NCBI GenBank assembly: GCA_033764445.1
Contig: JANRIZ010000140.1
Coordinates: 1-29,896 of the forward strand
Reading direction: 5' to 3'
DNA from: JANRIZ01 sp033764445
Lineage (GTDB): Bacteria; Verrucomicrobiota; Verrucomicrobiia; JAWXBN01
DNA: 29,896 bases
Each line of letters opens with the position of its first letter. Position 1 is the stretch's first letter. The position numbers and the translations under genes were made by a program. This document shows, piece after piece, positions 14,856 through 23,136 of the stretch. The notes below the pieces were generated by a model. The model was given only the letters and a program-made list of their open reading frames with translations. It was not told the origin of the DNA and did no database searches.

Positions 14856-15658
14856 CCCGCCGGATTGAGCGACCCGCGGCGGTAGCCGAGCGGATCGATT
14901 TCCACCCGGTCATAACCAATGGTATGCAGGGTCTGCCTGACGCGCCGGTCCATGCCGGGCTCCTGGAGTCTCGGCACCTCGGCAATCCCCACCTCCACAC
15001 GCGCCACCGTTTCACTCCCGTGGAGGTGGTGACGGACCCGGACATCGTAAAAGCCCTGGTCCCGGATGAAATTCTCGGCCGTCTCAATCATCCGCAGACT
15101 GTCCTCCCTCACAGGCTGACCGTATGGGATGCGCGAGGAGAGGCAGGCCATGGCGGGTTTGTCCGCCGTGGGCAGGCCCAGTTCCGCCGAGAATCTGCGG
15201 ATATCCGCCTTGGTCAGTCCCGCCTCCCGCAGAGGTGCATGCACCTGGAATTCCCGGGCGGCCTGTGCACCGGGACGGAAATCGGCGGCGTCCTCGGCAA
15301 TCTCCCCGTAGGCCAGATGCGGCCAGTCCTGTTCCGCCGCAAATTGCCCCATCCGGGAGAAAAGCTCGTGTTTGCAAAAATAACAGCGGTTGACGGGGTT
15401 CCGGGCATACTCCGGATTGTCCATTTCGGCGGTCCGAAGGATGTGGATGCGGGCCCCCATGCCCTCGGCCAATGCCATGGCGGATTCAAACTCGCGCCGG
15501 GGATAACTGGGACTGTCGGCAATGACTCCCATGGCATCCCGGCCCAGTTCCTCCACGGCGACCTTCAGGAGAAAGGCGCTGTCCACCCCTCCGGAATAGG
15601 CCACCAGCAGACGGCCATAGTTCCGGATCATCTTGCGGAGTGGATCGGTCGGATGCAT
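14852..15658 (-). CDS. larE: ATP-dependent sacrificial sulfur transferase LarE
   Basis: LarE adenylylates the biscarboxylate intermediate and transfers sulfur to it, making the dithio form used by LarC. The 268 residues hold the PP-loop SGGVDS at 22-27, NRCYFCKHELF (Cys92, Cys95) and PAMACLSSRIPYG, with Cys172 at the place of the single sulfur-donating cysteine of the Lactobacillus plantarum protein. Because this site has one Cys and not a three-Cys iron-sulfur cluster site, the sacrificial, single-turnover mechanism is the likely one. It is the first gene of the lar operon, and its stop overlaps the exosortase-like start. The gap to the Kef gene upstream is 68 bp, so the operon may begin further upstream. 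No larA is present. Confidence 0.95.
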   Translation of the reverse strand: MHPTDPLRKMIRNYGRLLVAYSGGVDSAFLLKVAVEELGRDAMGVIADSPSYPRREFESAMALAEGMGARIHILRTAEMDNPEYARNPVNRCYFCKHELFSRMGQFAAEQDWPHLAYGEIAEDAADFRPGAQAAREFQVHAPLREAGLTKADIRRFSAELGLPTADKPAMACLSSRIPYGQPVREDSLRMIETAENFIRDQGFYDVRVRHHLHGSETVARVEVGIAEVPRLQEPGMDRRVRQTLHTIGYDRVEIDPLGYRRGSLNPAG

Positions 15659-15726
15659 GGAATCATCGGAGTTTACCAGGGATTTCGACCGGCTGCCAGC
15701 GGAGAATCATCCGTCTTCCGGTTCCG

Positions 15727-17457
15727 TCACGAATTGGCCAGACGCATCTGCTTGATATCCGCCAGCGCATCCAGCGGGTCATCCCCCTGAAAGACCAGGA
15801 TCTGCCGCATCATCTCCAGGGACACTTCCTTTTCGTCGTGAATGACCACATCCACCCCCATCTTTTTCAGCTCCTCGGCATGGGTGGAAAACTTGGCACG
15901 GGCCATGATGAAAATCTGCGGATTGATCTTCCGGGCGACGGTCACGGCGGAAGCAGCGACCGAAAAATCCGGAATGGTGATGACCAGGGCCCGGGCCTTG
16001 GAGGTGTGCACCAGATGGTGCGTTTCGGGATGGGCGGCATCGGCATACAACGCAAAAACACCCTCCGCCCGGAGTTTTTTGACGGTGTCGGGATTCATCT
16101 CCACGACGGCCAGCGGTCGCCGGGTATCGGTCAGGTGATCAATGATCCGGGCGCCGACCGGACCCGCCCCGCAGACCACGACATGGTTCTGAAGTTCCTT
16201 GAGGCCCGCGCTGAAGGATTGGGGTTTGAGGTTGAGACGGCGGACCACTCCCAGTCCTGAAATCCACTGGGCCAGGGGTTGGACCCGGTTGAAAAGCAGC
16301 GGCACGATGCCCATGCTGAATATGGTCACGGCGATGAACATCTGGAATGAATGGTCCGAAAGTCCGATCGACGGCGTGCTCCTCCCCCACTGCAGCAGGA
16401 CGAAGGAAAATTCCCCGACCGTGGCCAGGCTCAAAGCCGAAATGACGGTCGGACGGGCCTGGTACCCGCCGAGCATTCCCGCAAGGTTGCCCACCACAAA
16501 CTTCACCGGGACAATCAGCAGCGACAGGAGGATGATCCAGAAAAGGTGGTCCTTCAGGAAGGACACATCCAGCAGCATCCCGATGGAAACAAAAAAGATG
16601 CTCAGGAAAAAGTCCTTGAAGGGCAGCACGTCCGACAGGATTTTGTGGCTGTACATCGTTTCACTGACCACCAGCCCGGCCACAAAGGCGCCCAGAGCCA
16701 GGGAAAGGCCAAGGGCGTAGGCGGCCATGGCGATGCCCAGACACAGTCCGATGACCATGATCGTGAACAGTTCGCGGCTGCGCGTCTGCACGACGTATTC
16801 CAGGACGATCGGAATCACATACCGTGCCGCCAGCCACGCGCAGCCCAGAAAGAGAAAGGCCTTCAGAAAGGCACCCCAGAGGGTCAGGACGGTGGATTCC
16901 CCCGCCCCGACCATGAACACGGGGAAAACGATCATGAAAGGCACCACCAGGAGATCCTGAAAAATGGAGATGCCAATGGTCAGTTGGGACTGGGCGGTAT
17001 TCAGCTGGCCGCCCTCCTCAAGGAGTTTGATGGCAATGGCCGTGCTGCTGACGGCAATGACCACGCCAAAAAATATCCCATACGCGACGGGGACCCCGAG
17101 GCCCCGGCACACGCCGACGGTCATGGCCACGAGGACGGCCACATAAAAACCGCCCCCGACAAAGGCGGCCCGCCGCAGGCGTTTGAGCTGGCTGACGGAA
17201 AACTCAATGCCCAGGGTGAACATCAGGACAATGACCCCGATCTCGGCCATGCTCGTGATCACGGACGAACTCCGCACCCAGCCCAGTCCGCTCTGTCCCA
17301 CCAGGATGCCGGCCAGCAGATACGCGATGATCATCGATTGTTTGAGCCGGTGAAAAAGCAGGGCCACCCCCACAATCGCACTGATGAGCAGGGTCAGCGA
17401 CAGCATCGCCTCCGAATCGGCATTGGCCAGAAAAGTCATGGGCCGATGCTGCGTCAT
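15727..17457 (-). CDS. Kef-type monovalent cation/proton antiporter with RCK domain
   Basis: From the ATG at 17457 this is about 576 residues; ATGs at 17487 and 17439 are alternatives. The first 380 or so residues form a CPA2 antiporter domain of about 12-13 helices, with LTLLISAIVGVALLFHRL, ILVGQSGLGW, FTLGIEFS, AVSSTAIAIKLL and SIFQDLLVVP. The last 170 residues are an RCK/TrkA_N domain with the Rossmann motif VVVCGAGPVGARI and the usual second-strand acid VVEMN. Such KefB/KefC-like proteins exchange potassium for protons and respond to nucleotide or glutathione ligands. It is upstream of larE on the same strand and divergent from pfp. Confidence 0.9.
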   Translation of the reverse strand: MTQHRPMTFLANADSEAMLSLTLLISAIVGVALLFHRLKQSMIIAYLLAGILVGQSGLGWVRSSSVITSMAEIGVIVLMFTLGIEFSVSQLKRLRRAAFVGGGFYVAVLVAMTVGVCRGLGVPVAYGIFFGVVIAVSSTAIAIKLLEEGGQLNTAQSQLTIGISIFQDLLVVPFMIVFPVFMVGAGESTVLTLWGAFLKAFLFLGCAWLAARYVIPIVLEYVVQTRSRELFTIMVIGLCLGIAMAAYALGLSLALGAFVAGLVVSETMYSHKILSDVLPFKDFFLSIFFVSIGMLLDVSFLKDHLFWIILLSLLIVPVKFVVGNLAGMLGGYQARPTVISALSLATVGEFSFVLLQWGRSTPSIGLSDHSFQMFIAVTIFSMGIVPLLFNRVQPLAQWISGLGVVRRLNLKPQSFSAGLKELQNHVVVCGAGPVGARIIDHLTDTRRPLAVVEMNPDTVKKLRAEGVFALYADAAHPETHHLVHTSKARALVITIPDFSVAASAVTVARKINPQIFIMARAKFSTHAEELKKMGVDVVIHDEKEVSLEMMRQILVFQGDDPLDALADIKQMRLANS

Positions 17458-17503
17458 AACGCGGGTCAAGAACAAGCCTAATCTCACGACTCACGATTTT
17501 GGG

Positions 17504-17526
17504 ATTGCCCCTCTCCGCGGGGCAAT
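17504..17526. promoter_or_regulatory. Hairpin in the kef/pfp divergent gap
   Basis: ATTGCCCC (17504-17511) and GGGGCAAT (17519-17526) are perfect 8-bp arms around a 7-base loop. An outer pair, GATTTTGG (17495-17502) and CCAAAATC (17573-17580), brackets most of the gap. The nested symmetry between divergent genes suggests a shared control region, but no specific regulator is recognised. Confidence 0.35.
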
Positions 17527-17601
17527 GGCAGACTGCTGCCTCCCATCCAGCACCGAAACCGGCGGCTGACATCCAAAATCACATACCCCACGGATCCCCT
17601 T

Positions 17602-18813
17602 ATGAGTCTCAAAGGAAACATGCTCATCGGCCAGAGTGGCGGCCCGACGGTCGTCATCAACCAAAGCCTCGTCGGCGCCATCCTCGAAGCCCGGCGTCAC
17701 CCCCAGATCCAGGGAATCTACGGCACGCTCCATGGAATGAAAGGCATCCTCAACGAGGATTTTGTGGACCTGCGCCGGGAAAGCCGCGCCACCCTCGAGG
17801 CCGTGGCACTGACCCCGGCCAGCGCCCTGGGGTCGGCCCGCAAAAAGCCCACCCCCGAGGAGTGTGTGACGGTTTTTGAAATCCTCCGCAAAAACAACAT
17901 CCGCTACTATTTCTACATCGGCGGCAACGACTCGGCGGAGTCCACCCACATCATCAATGAAACCGCCAAGAAGGTGGGTTATGAAATGCGCTGCTTCCAC
18001 ATCCCCAAAACCATCGACAACGATCTGCTCGAAAACGACCACACACCGGGGTTTGGCAGCGCGGCCAAGTTCGTCGCCTGCGCAAGCATGGGCGACAATC
18101 AGGACAGCCGGGCCCTGCCGGGGGTCAAGATCAATGTCATCATGGGCCGCCATGCCGGGTTCCTGACCGCCGCCGCCGCGCTGGCACGGTCCTTCCCGGA
18201 TGACGGACCGCATCTGATCTACCTTCCCGAACGTCCCTTTTCGACGGACCGTTTTGTGGCGGATGTGGAACGGGTGTACGCGCGGCTGGGACGCTGTGTG
18301 ATCGCGGTCTCGGAGGGCATCGCCGACGAAAACGGCACGGCCATCGCCGCCAAATTCTCCAAGGAAGTCGACAGCCACGGCAATGTCCAGCTCAGCGGGA
18401 CGGGGGCCCTCGGCGACCTTCTGGGTCAGGAGATCAAGTCCCGCACCAAGATCACCCGGGTGCGGGCCGACACTTTCGGCTACCTGCAACGTTCCTTTCC
18501 CGGCGTCCTGTCGGCGGTCGACGCCCGGGAGGCCCGGGAGGTCGGCAGACGGGCGGTGCAGTTTGCGGTGAAAAAATTTCATGATGGGTCCGTGGCCATC
18601 CGCCGCAAACCGGGCAAAACCTACAGGGTGACCTATGAGCGGGTCGAACTGCGCCAGGTTTCCAAGGAAACCCGCCACGTCCCCGCGGAATTCATCAACA
18701 AGGCGGGAAATGACGTGACCCAGGCCTTTTTCGACTACGCCCGCCCGATCGTCGGACCCCTTCCCAAAATCGGACGCCTCAAATCCGTCCCAATCAGGCG
18801 GGGCAAAAAATAA
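17602..18813 (+). CDS. pfp: PPi-type 6-phosphofructokinase
   Basis: The enzyme phosphorylates fructose-6-phosphate, reversibly and with pyrophosphate by family inference. The 403 residues carry GQSGGPT (10-16), GGND (107-110) where ATP enzymes have GGDGS, PKTIDND (135-141) with the lysine typical of PPi enzymes, and MGRHAG (171-176) for sugar binding. Length matches the shorter PPi-PFK class. The TAA stop (18811-18813) is also the first three bases of a repeat that continues into a decayed GxxExxY element. The start is ATG at 17602 with no strong ribosome-binding site. It is monocistronic or transcribed into thiE through the inserted DNA. Confidence 0.9.
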   Translation: MSLKGNMLIGQSGGPTVVINQSLVGAILEARRHPQIQGIYGTLHGMKGILNEDFVDLRRESRATLEAVALTPASALGSARKKPTPEECVTVFEILRKNNIRYYFYIGGNDSAESTHIINETAKKVGYEMRCFHIPKTIDNDLLENDHTPGFGSAAKFVACASMGDNQDSRALPGVKINVIMGRHAGFLTAAAALARSFPDDGPHLIYLPERPFSTDRFVADVERVYARLGRCVIAVSEGIADENGTAIAAKFSKEVDSHGNVQLSGTGALGDLLGQEIKSRTKITRVRADTFGYLQRSFPGVLSAVDAREAREVGRRAVQFAVKKFHDGSVAIRRKPGKTYRVTYERVELRQVSKETRHVPAEFINKAGNDVTQAFFDYARPIVGPLPKIGRLKSVPIRRGKK

Positions 18814-18843
18814 ACCACGAAGGACACGGGGATCACGAAGGGG
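18811..18843 (+). repeat. Left 9-mer repeat block flanking the GxxExxY remnant
   Basis: After TAAA, three tandem 9-mers follow, CCACGAAGG (18815-18823), ACACGGGGA and TCACGAAGG, then GG. Read in reverse complement, the right block at 19177-19200 has the same beginning (TAAACCACGAAG) and end (ACGAAGGGG) but is one 9-mer shorter. The block begins exactly on the pfp stop codon. Confidence 0.7.
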
Positions 18844-18849
18844 AAATGG

Positions 18850-19175
18850 GTGATCGAATTCGACACACTTTCCAATCAGGTCATTGGCTGCGCACTGGAG
18901 GTCCATAAAAACCTCGGACCGGGACTTTTGGAATCGGCCTATGAACAATGCCTGTCCTGCGAACTGTCAACCCAAGGCATCTTTTTTGAACGACAAAAGG
19001 AGGTGCCTGTCCAATACAAGCATGTGTCATTGGATTGAAGAGTGTTGATGAATCAAACCCGGTGCATCAGGCCCAACTCCTCCCCTACATGAAACTCACA
19101 AAATCGAAGATCGGACTTCTGATGAATTTTAACGTGGTTAAACTCAAAAATGGAATCAAACGATTCGTTCCCTAA
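18850..19175 (+). pseudogene. GxxExxY-family gene, internally deleted and frameshifted
   Basis: The first part reads in frame from GTG 18850 for 62 codons with IGCALEVHKNLGPGLLESAYE, the GxxExxY hallmark, and stops at TGA 19036-19038 just after KHVSLD. One base out of frame, overlapping that stop, the family's C-terminal part follows: LKSVDESNPVHQAQLLPYM, then KLTKSKIGLLMNFNVVKLKNG, to TAA 19173-19175. The family's middle segment, which carries the nuclease-like acidic residues (about 16 residues), is missing. The gene is therefore a product of an internal deletion that is not a multiple of three. The family's molecular role is not established. It is bounded by inverted repeats. Confidence 0.85.
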
Positions 19176-19176
19176 C

Positions 19177-19200
19177 CCCCTTCGTCATCTTCGTGGTTTA
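19177..19200 (-). repeat. Right 9-mer repeat block, inverted, ending on the thiE start
   Basis: This is the reverse complement of the left block minus one 9-mer. Its last base is the A of the thiE ATG (19200-19202). It replaces any native thiE leader, and no Shine-Dalgarno site is visible in it. Confidence 0.7.
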
Positions 19201-19829
19201 TGCCTCTCCCCGACTCCCCCAGCCTGTACGGCATCATTGACTCCGCCTATCTGGGCACGCATTCCCCGGCATTTTGCGCCGCGGAAATGATCGCGGGCGG
19301 GGTGGACCTCCTTCAGATCCGTGCCAAGGGCCTCCCCCCGGCGCAAATTGCGGCCATGGCACAGGCGGTCCTGCCACAGTGTGTGGCGGCCGGGGTGCCT
19401 CTGATCATCAATGACTTTCCGGAAATAGCCCGCGAGGTCGGCGCACAAGGGTGCCATGTGGGACAGGATGATCTGTCGGTGGAAGAGGTCCGCAAGATCA
19501 TCGGGCCTGGAAAAATTGTCGGCAAATCCACACATTCAATGGAACAGGCCCTGGCGGCCATGGATGAAAAGCCCGATTACATCGGTGTCGGTCCGGTGTT
19601 TCCCACCCGGACCAAACCCGACTACCGGGCGGTGGGCCTGGAACTCGTCGCCCGGGTCAGCCAGGCCTCCCGGGAGGGACGGATCACGGTGCCATTTGTC
19701 TGCATCGGGGGGATCACATTGGAAAACAAAAACCGGGTCCGTGAGGCCGGCGGCCATCTCATCTGCGTGGTCTCGGGGATCCTGCTGGCTCCGGACCTCC
19801 GGACCATGTGCCGGGATTTGAGGGCATGA
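19200..19829 (+). CDS. thiE: Thiamine-phosphate synthase
   Basis: The enzyme joins HMP pyrophosphate and thiazole phosphate to thiamine monophosphate. The 209 residues show the TIM-barrel motifs GGVDLLQIRAKG (34-45), INDF, CHVGQDDLS, VGKSTHS, YIGVGPVFPTRTK and CIGGIT. The ATG at 19200 is the only plausible start, since the next Met lies inside the first strand-helix unit. The start abuts an inverted repeat. No THI-box (TPP) riboswitch is visible upstream, unlike many thi genes. Its stop overlaps the next gene's start (ATGA), so the cysteine-cluster protein is coupled to it. Confidence 0.93.
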   Translation: MPLPDSPSLYGIIDSAYLGTHSPAFCAAEMIAGGVDLLQIRAKGLPPAQIAAMAQAVLPQCVAAGVPLIINDFPEIAREVGAQGCHVGQDDLSVEEVRKIIGPGKIVGKSTHSMEQALAAMDEKPDYIGVGPVFPTRTKPDYRAVGLELVARVSQASREGRITVPFVCIGGITLENKNRVREAGGHLICVVSGILLAPDLRTMCRDLRA

Positions 19830-20353
19830 ACACATCCCACGTCGAGAGCGCCAGCCGTCTCTGCACCGCCTGCGGAATGTGCTGCAATGGGGTGCTCTTC
19901 CAATCCGTCACACTGCAACCGGATGACTCCCCGCGGGAATTGAAGGCCCGGGGAATCCGCCTCAAATCCAAACGCGGAAAAACTTTTTTTGACCAGCCCT
20001 GCCCCGCCCACCGGAACTGTGCCTGCACCATTTACGCGGACCGCCCCTCCCGATGCCGGATTTTTGAATGTCAGCAGTTGCGGGATTTGGAGGCTGGACG
20101 CACCACCGAATCGGACGCCCAGAAAATCATTGCCCAAGCGAAGGAGTTGACAGAAAGGGTCAGGAGCCTTCTCCCCGCCGCCGGTTCCACCAATGACCGG
20201 CGTCCGCTGGCAACACGATTTGCCGCGGCTCTGGTGCAGAATAACGATCCGGAAACAGACCCCGCAGGCAGCCAACTCCGGGGCGAATTGATCACGGCCA
20301 TGCACCGTTTGGAATCCCTGTTGGCCGCCTCCTTCCGAGTCGCGAAAGTTTGA
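19826..20353 (+). CDS. YkgJ-like cysteine-cluster protein
   Basis: From the ATG at 19826 (overlapping the thiE TGA) this is 175 residues. An N-terminal CTACGMCCNG (CxxCxxCC) and a second group, PCPAHRNCACTIYADRPSRCRIFEC, give the CxxxCxxCC plus C-x-C-Y-x-RP-x-xC pattern of the YkgJ/FliB zinc- or iron-chelating family (PF03692). The C-terminal half is a polar helix region without motifs. Metal binding is inferred, and a role in protein modification or redox has been suggested for relatives but is not established. Overlap with thiE suggests co-expression only. Confidence 0.8.
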   Translation: MNTSHVESASRLCTACGMCCNGVLFQSVTLQPDDSPRELKARGIRLKSKRGKTFFDQPCPAHRNCACTIYADRPSRCRIFECQQLRDLEAGRTTESDAQKIIAQAKELTERVRSLLPAAGSTNDRRPLATRFAAALVQNNDPETDPAGSQLRGELITAMHRLESLLAASFRVAKV

Positions 20354-20393
20354 AGAAGCAGCCCCCCAACATTACGGAAGGGGACAGGAAAAA

Positions 20394-21497
20394 TCATGAT
20401 TCGTTCGGGCCATACCGCCCATCCCGCATGATCCAGCCGCCACCGACCACCACATCCCCCTGGTAAAACACGCAGGCCTGACCGGGGGTGACCGCGCGTT
20501 GGGGTTCGTGCAGGGTCACGACCGCCTCGTGGGGACTTGAACCCGGACGGAGGGTGGCGGCGGTCCCCTTGTGGGCATAACGGATTTTGGCGGTGACCTC
20601 CTGGGGGCCGGTCAGGGTCTCAATGGAAATCCAGTGGGTGTTGTTGACATGGAACTCCCGTGTCAGCAGGTCCTCCGCACCCCCGACGATCACCCGGCTG
20701 GTGGCCGGATCGATGTCCACGACATAACGCGGCTCCACACTGCCGCCCCCCAGGCCTTTGCGCTGGCCGATGGTGAACCGTTCGATTCCCTCGTGGTCCC
20801 CGAGGAAATTCCCCTTCAAATCATAGATGCCCCCCTTGTGGAACTGATCGGTCCCGAGTCTTTTTTCCAGAAATGCCGCGTAATCGTTGCCGGGAACAAA
20901 ACAGATCTCAAAACTGTCCTCCTTGTCGTAGACCTTCAGACCCAGTTCCCGGGCGATGGCACGGATTTCCGGCTTGGTCTTGTCCCCGAGCGGCATCAGC
21001 GACCGGCGCAGCTGCTCCTGCCCGAGGGAAAAAAGGAAATAGGACTGGTCCTTCCGTTCGTCGGCCCCCTTGCGCAGAATCATGCGTCCGTCCCGCTCCT
21101 CAATGATCGCATAATGCCCCGTGGCGACAAACCCGGCCCCGATGTTCAGGGCCTTCCGCTGGAGGGAACCGAACTTCATGTGTTCATTGCACATCACACA
21201 GGGATTGGGCGTGCGGCCCTTCTGATATTCGCTGGTAAAATAATCGATGACAATTTTTTCAAAATCCCCGGCCTCGTCTATCACATAGTGGGGAAGGCCC
21301 AACGCGTGGCAGACATTCCGCGCATCGGCCACCGCCTGGGGTCCGCAACACTTTTCCTCCGCGTGGCTCATGCACTTCTGCCAGACTTTCATCGTGATGC
21401 CCACCACCTCGTACCCGGCCTGCTTGAGGAAATACGCCGCCACGGAGGAGTCGACTCCCCCGCTCATTCCGATGACAGCGCGGCCTTTGGGTTCCAT
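20394..21497 (-). CDS. mnmA: tRNA-specific 2-thiouridylase MnmA
   Basis: MnmA makes 2-thiouridine at wobble U34 of tRNAs for Lys, Glu and Gln using ATP and a persulfide sulfur relay. The 367 residues include the PP-loop SGGVDSS (12-18), TPNPCVMCNEHMKF with the first catalytic Cys, ATGHYA, RKDQSYFL, and FEICFVPGNDY with the second Cys. A C-terminal beta-barrel holds FTIGQRKGLG and PGQACVFYQGDVVVGGG. Motif order and length are canonical. It converges on the YkgJ-like gene, and the 40-bp gap has no clear terminator. Confidence 0.96.
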   Translation of the reverse strand: MEPKGRAVIGMSGGVDSSVAAYFLKQAGYEVVGITMKVWQKCMSHAEEKCCGPQAVADARNVCHALGLPHYVIDEAGDFEKIVIDYFTSEYQKGRTPNPCVMCNEHMKFGSLQRKALNIGAGFVATGHYAIIEERDGRMILRKGADERKDQSYFLFSLGQEQLRRSLMPLGDKTKPEIRAIARELGLKVYDKEDSFEICFVPGNDYAAFLEKRLGTDQFHKGGIYDLKGNFLGDHEGIERFTIGQRKGLGGGSVEPRYVVDIDPATSRVIVGGAEDLLTREFHVNNTHWISIETLTGPQEVTAKIRYAHKGTAATLRPGSSPHEAVVTLHEPQRAVTPGQACVFYQGDVVVGGGWIMRDGRYGPNES

Positions 21498-21719
21498 GGT
21501 GGGGTGTTTTTATATCACCAATTGCAGTCCCTGACCACTGGAGAAAAACGCGGGGGATGTTTTCAGGGCTGCCCCACCCTTTTTTTTTGCACCCGCTCAC
21601 AAACCCGATGCACCCAAAAAAAAGAATCATCAATATGACCCGGAGGCTCCGCCCTGTGTGTTGTGCGCTTTTTTGCGGCCATTCATCCGCGGTGGATCCT
21701 GTTCACTCTGTCGTGAGCC
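21498..21719. other. Gap between htrA-like gene and mnmA
   Basis: On the minus strand an ATG at 21630 begins a lipoprotein-like sequence (MILFFGCIGFVSGCKKKG, with a lipobox-like FVSGC). The frame then runs into mnmA out of register, through a run of nine adenines. It may be a broken small lipoprotein or chance. Apart from that and the poly-A tracts nothing recognisable is seen, and no terminator with a T-run follows the protease gene. Confidence 0.4.
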
Positions 21720-23090
21720 TCACCGCACCGGGAGGTTCACGGTGCCGGTGTATTGGACAAACTGGTTGGTGTTGCGGATCCGCTGGGAAATGATCACGCC
21801 CAAAGTGACCGTCTCCCCGGATTTGAGCGGGGTCAGTGCCGCCGAAAGGGAGGTGTCATTTTGGACGGGTTTCCCCCTCACGCTGGAGATCAGCATCCCC
21901 TTGAGCAAACCCGCACGCTGGGCCTGGCTGCCGTTTTCCACCTCGGTCACCAGCAATCCCCTGACGTTTGAATAACCCAGTGAATCCGCCTGCAGGGACG
22001 TGGGTTCCAAGAGACTCAAGCCGAGTTTTTTCTGGGCCTGCTCGAGTCCGGGCGGCAATTTGAGGCGGCCCACGGTCAGGGCCGTGCTCATGGGTGATGC
22101 CCCCCGCTGATATTCCAGCGTCACGGTGTCCCCTTCCTTTTTGGTTTGGATCAGGTACGTCTGAAGCTCGGTCATGGAATCAAATTTCCGTCCGTCGGCC
22201 AGGACAATGACATCGCCCGGTTGCAGCTTTTCCGCCGCCAGTGTCTGGGGAAGCACCTGTTGGACCGTCACCCGTCCGTTCCGGTCAATGAACCGGGCAC
22301 CGAAACTCAACCCCTTCTGCTGTTCCAGGCTCAGGAAGATGGAAAGCACATCCAGCACCTTGAGAATGGGGATGGCAAACCCGATGCCCTGACTCTTTTG
22401 CAGCACCAGGACATTGATGCCGATGAGCTTCCCATTGAGATCAATCAAAGCCCCTCCGCTGTTGCCGGGATTGATCGCGGCATCCGTCTGCAACAGCTCA
22501 TCATAAATCCGCCCGTTGGAATTCACATTGCGGTTTTTGGAGCTGAGAATGCCGCGGGTGACCGTGTTCTCGAGTCCGAAGGGGTTTCCCAACGCAAGCA
22601 CGGGCTGGGCCAGTAACAGCTCCTCCCCGGAAAGTTCAATGACCGGCAACGGGTTTTTGGGTTCGATCTTGAGCAGGGCCAGATCGTTCCTTTCATCCCC
22701 CACCACAAATTGCGCCGCATATTTTTCGCCATTGGCGAGGATGACTTCGATCCTGGTGTTCTTGAGCTGGCGCACATTGTGCAGATTGGTGACGATGTAA
22801 CCGGACTTGTCAATGATCACTCCGGTGCCAAACCCCCCCACCTTTCGTTGCTCAAACATGCCGGGCAATTTGGGAAAGGTCCCCTCAAATTCCTTCAGAA
22901 TCTGGGCATGCCGTGGATCACGGACCACTTCGACCGTGCTTTCGGTGTTGATGCTGACCACCGAGGGCAGCGCCCGTTGCACGGCCAGCACGCCGGGGTC
23001 GGTCCGGTTGTCGTAGTTCTGGGCGCCCACACCTCCCACAAGCAGGATGGCGCAAAGAACCGTGCGGAAAATTTTTTCCATAAAATTCAT
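21720..23090 (-). CDS. HtrA/DegP-like serine protease with two PDZ domains
   Basis: This 456-residue protein has a signal peptide (about residues 5-23, likely cleavage after GAQ) and is expected in the periplasm. The trypsin-like triad is His104 in VTNLHNV, Asp136 in ERNDLALLKI and Ser211 in INPGNSGGAL, all intact. A first PDZ-like domain lies around residues 265-345 (LQPGDVIVLADGRKFDSM) and a second around 370-440 (AQRAGLLKGMLISSVRGKPV). Such proteins degrade or refold misfolded envelope proteins. The start is ATG 23090, with an ATG at 23081 also possible. It is divergent from the DUF2851 gene by 46 bp. Confidence 0.88.
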   Translation of the reverse strand: MNFMEKIFRTVLCAILLVGGVGAQNYDNRTDPGVLAVQRALPSVVSINTESTVEVVRDPRHAQILKEFEGTFPKLPGMFEQRKVGGFGTGVIIDKSGYIVTNLHNVRQLKNTRIEVILANGEKYAAQFVVGDERNDLALLKIEPKNPLPVIELSGEELLLAQPVLALGNPFGLENTVTRGILSSKNRNVNSNGRIYDELLQTDAAINPGNSGGALIDLNGKLIGINVLVLQKSQGIGFAIPILKVLDVLSIFLSLEQQKGLSFGARFIDRNGRVTVQQVLPQTLAAEKLQPGDVIVLADGRKFDSMTELQTYLIQTKKEGDTVTLEYQRGASPMSTALTVGRLKLPPGLEQAQKKLGLSLLEPTSLQADSLGYSNVRGLLVTEVENGSQAQRAGLLKGMLISSVRGKPVQNDTSLSAALTPLKSGETVTLGVIISQRIRNTNQFVQYTGTVNLPVR

Positions 23091-23136
23091 GTAACCGTTT
23101 CCTAAGCCGGTCCGTCTTCAATGGCGAGCGTGAATT

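Larger units (their letters stand above)
18811..19200 (+). mobile_element. Candidate mobile unit: inverted repeat - GxxExxY remnant - inverted repeat
   Basis: Inverted copies of a short-word repeat bound a small gene of the GxxExxY family, which is often found scattered with such repeats in environmental genomes (recalled association). The unit fits precisely between the stop of pfp and the start of thiE. No transposase or target duplication is visible, so movement would need trans functions or happened by recombination between repeats. The boundaries are inferred from the repeat ends. Confidence 0.45.

Noticed and set aside
19130..19200. TPP riboswitch before thiE
   Set aside because: No THI-box core such as CUGAGA is present, and the space is filled by the GxxExxY remnant and its repeat.
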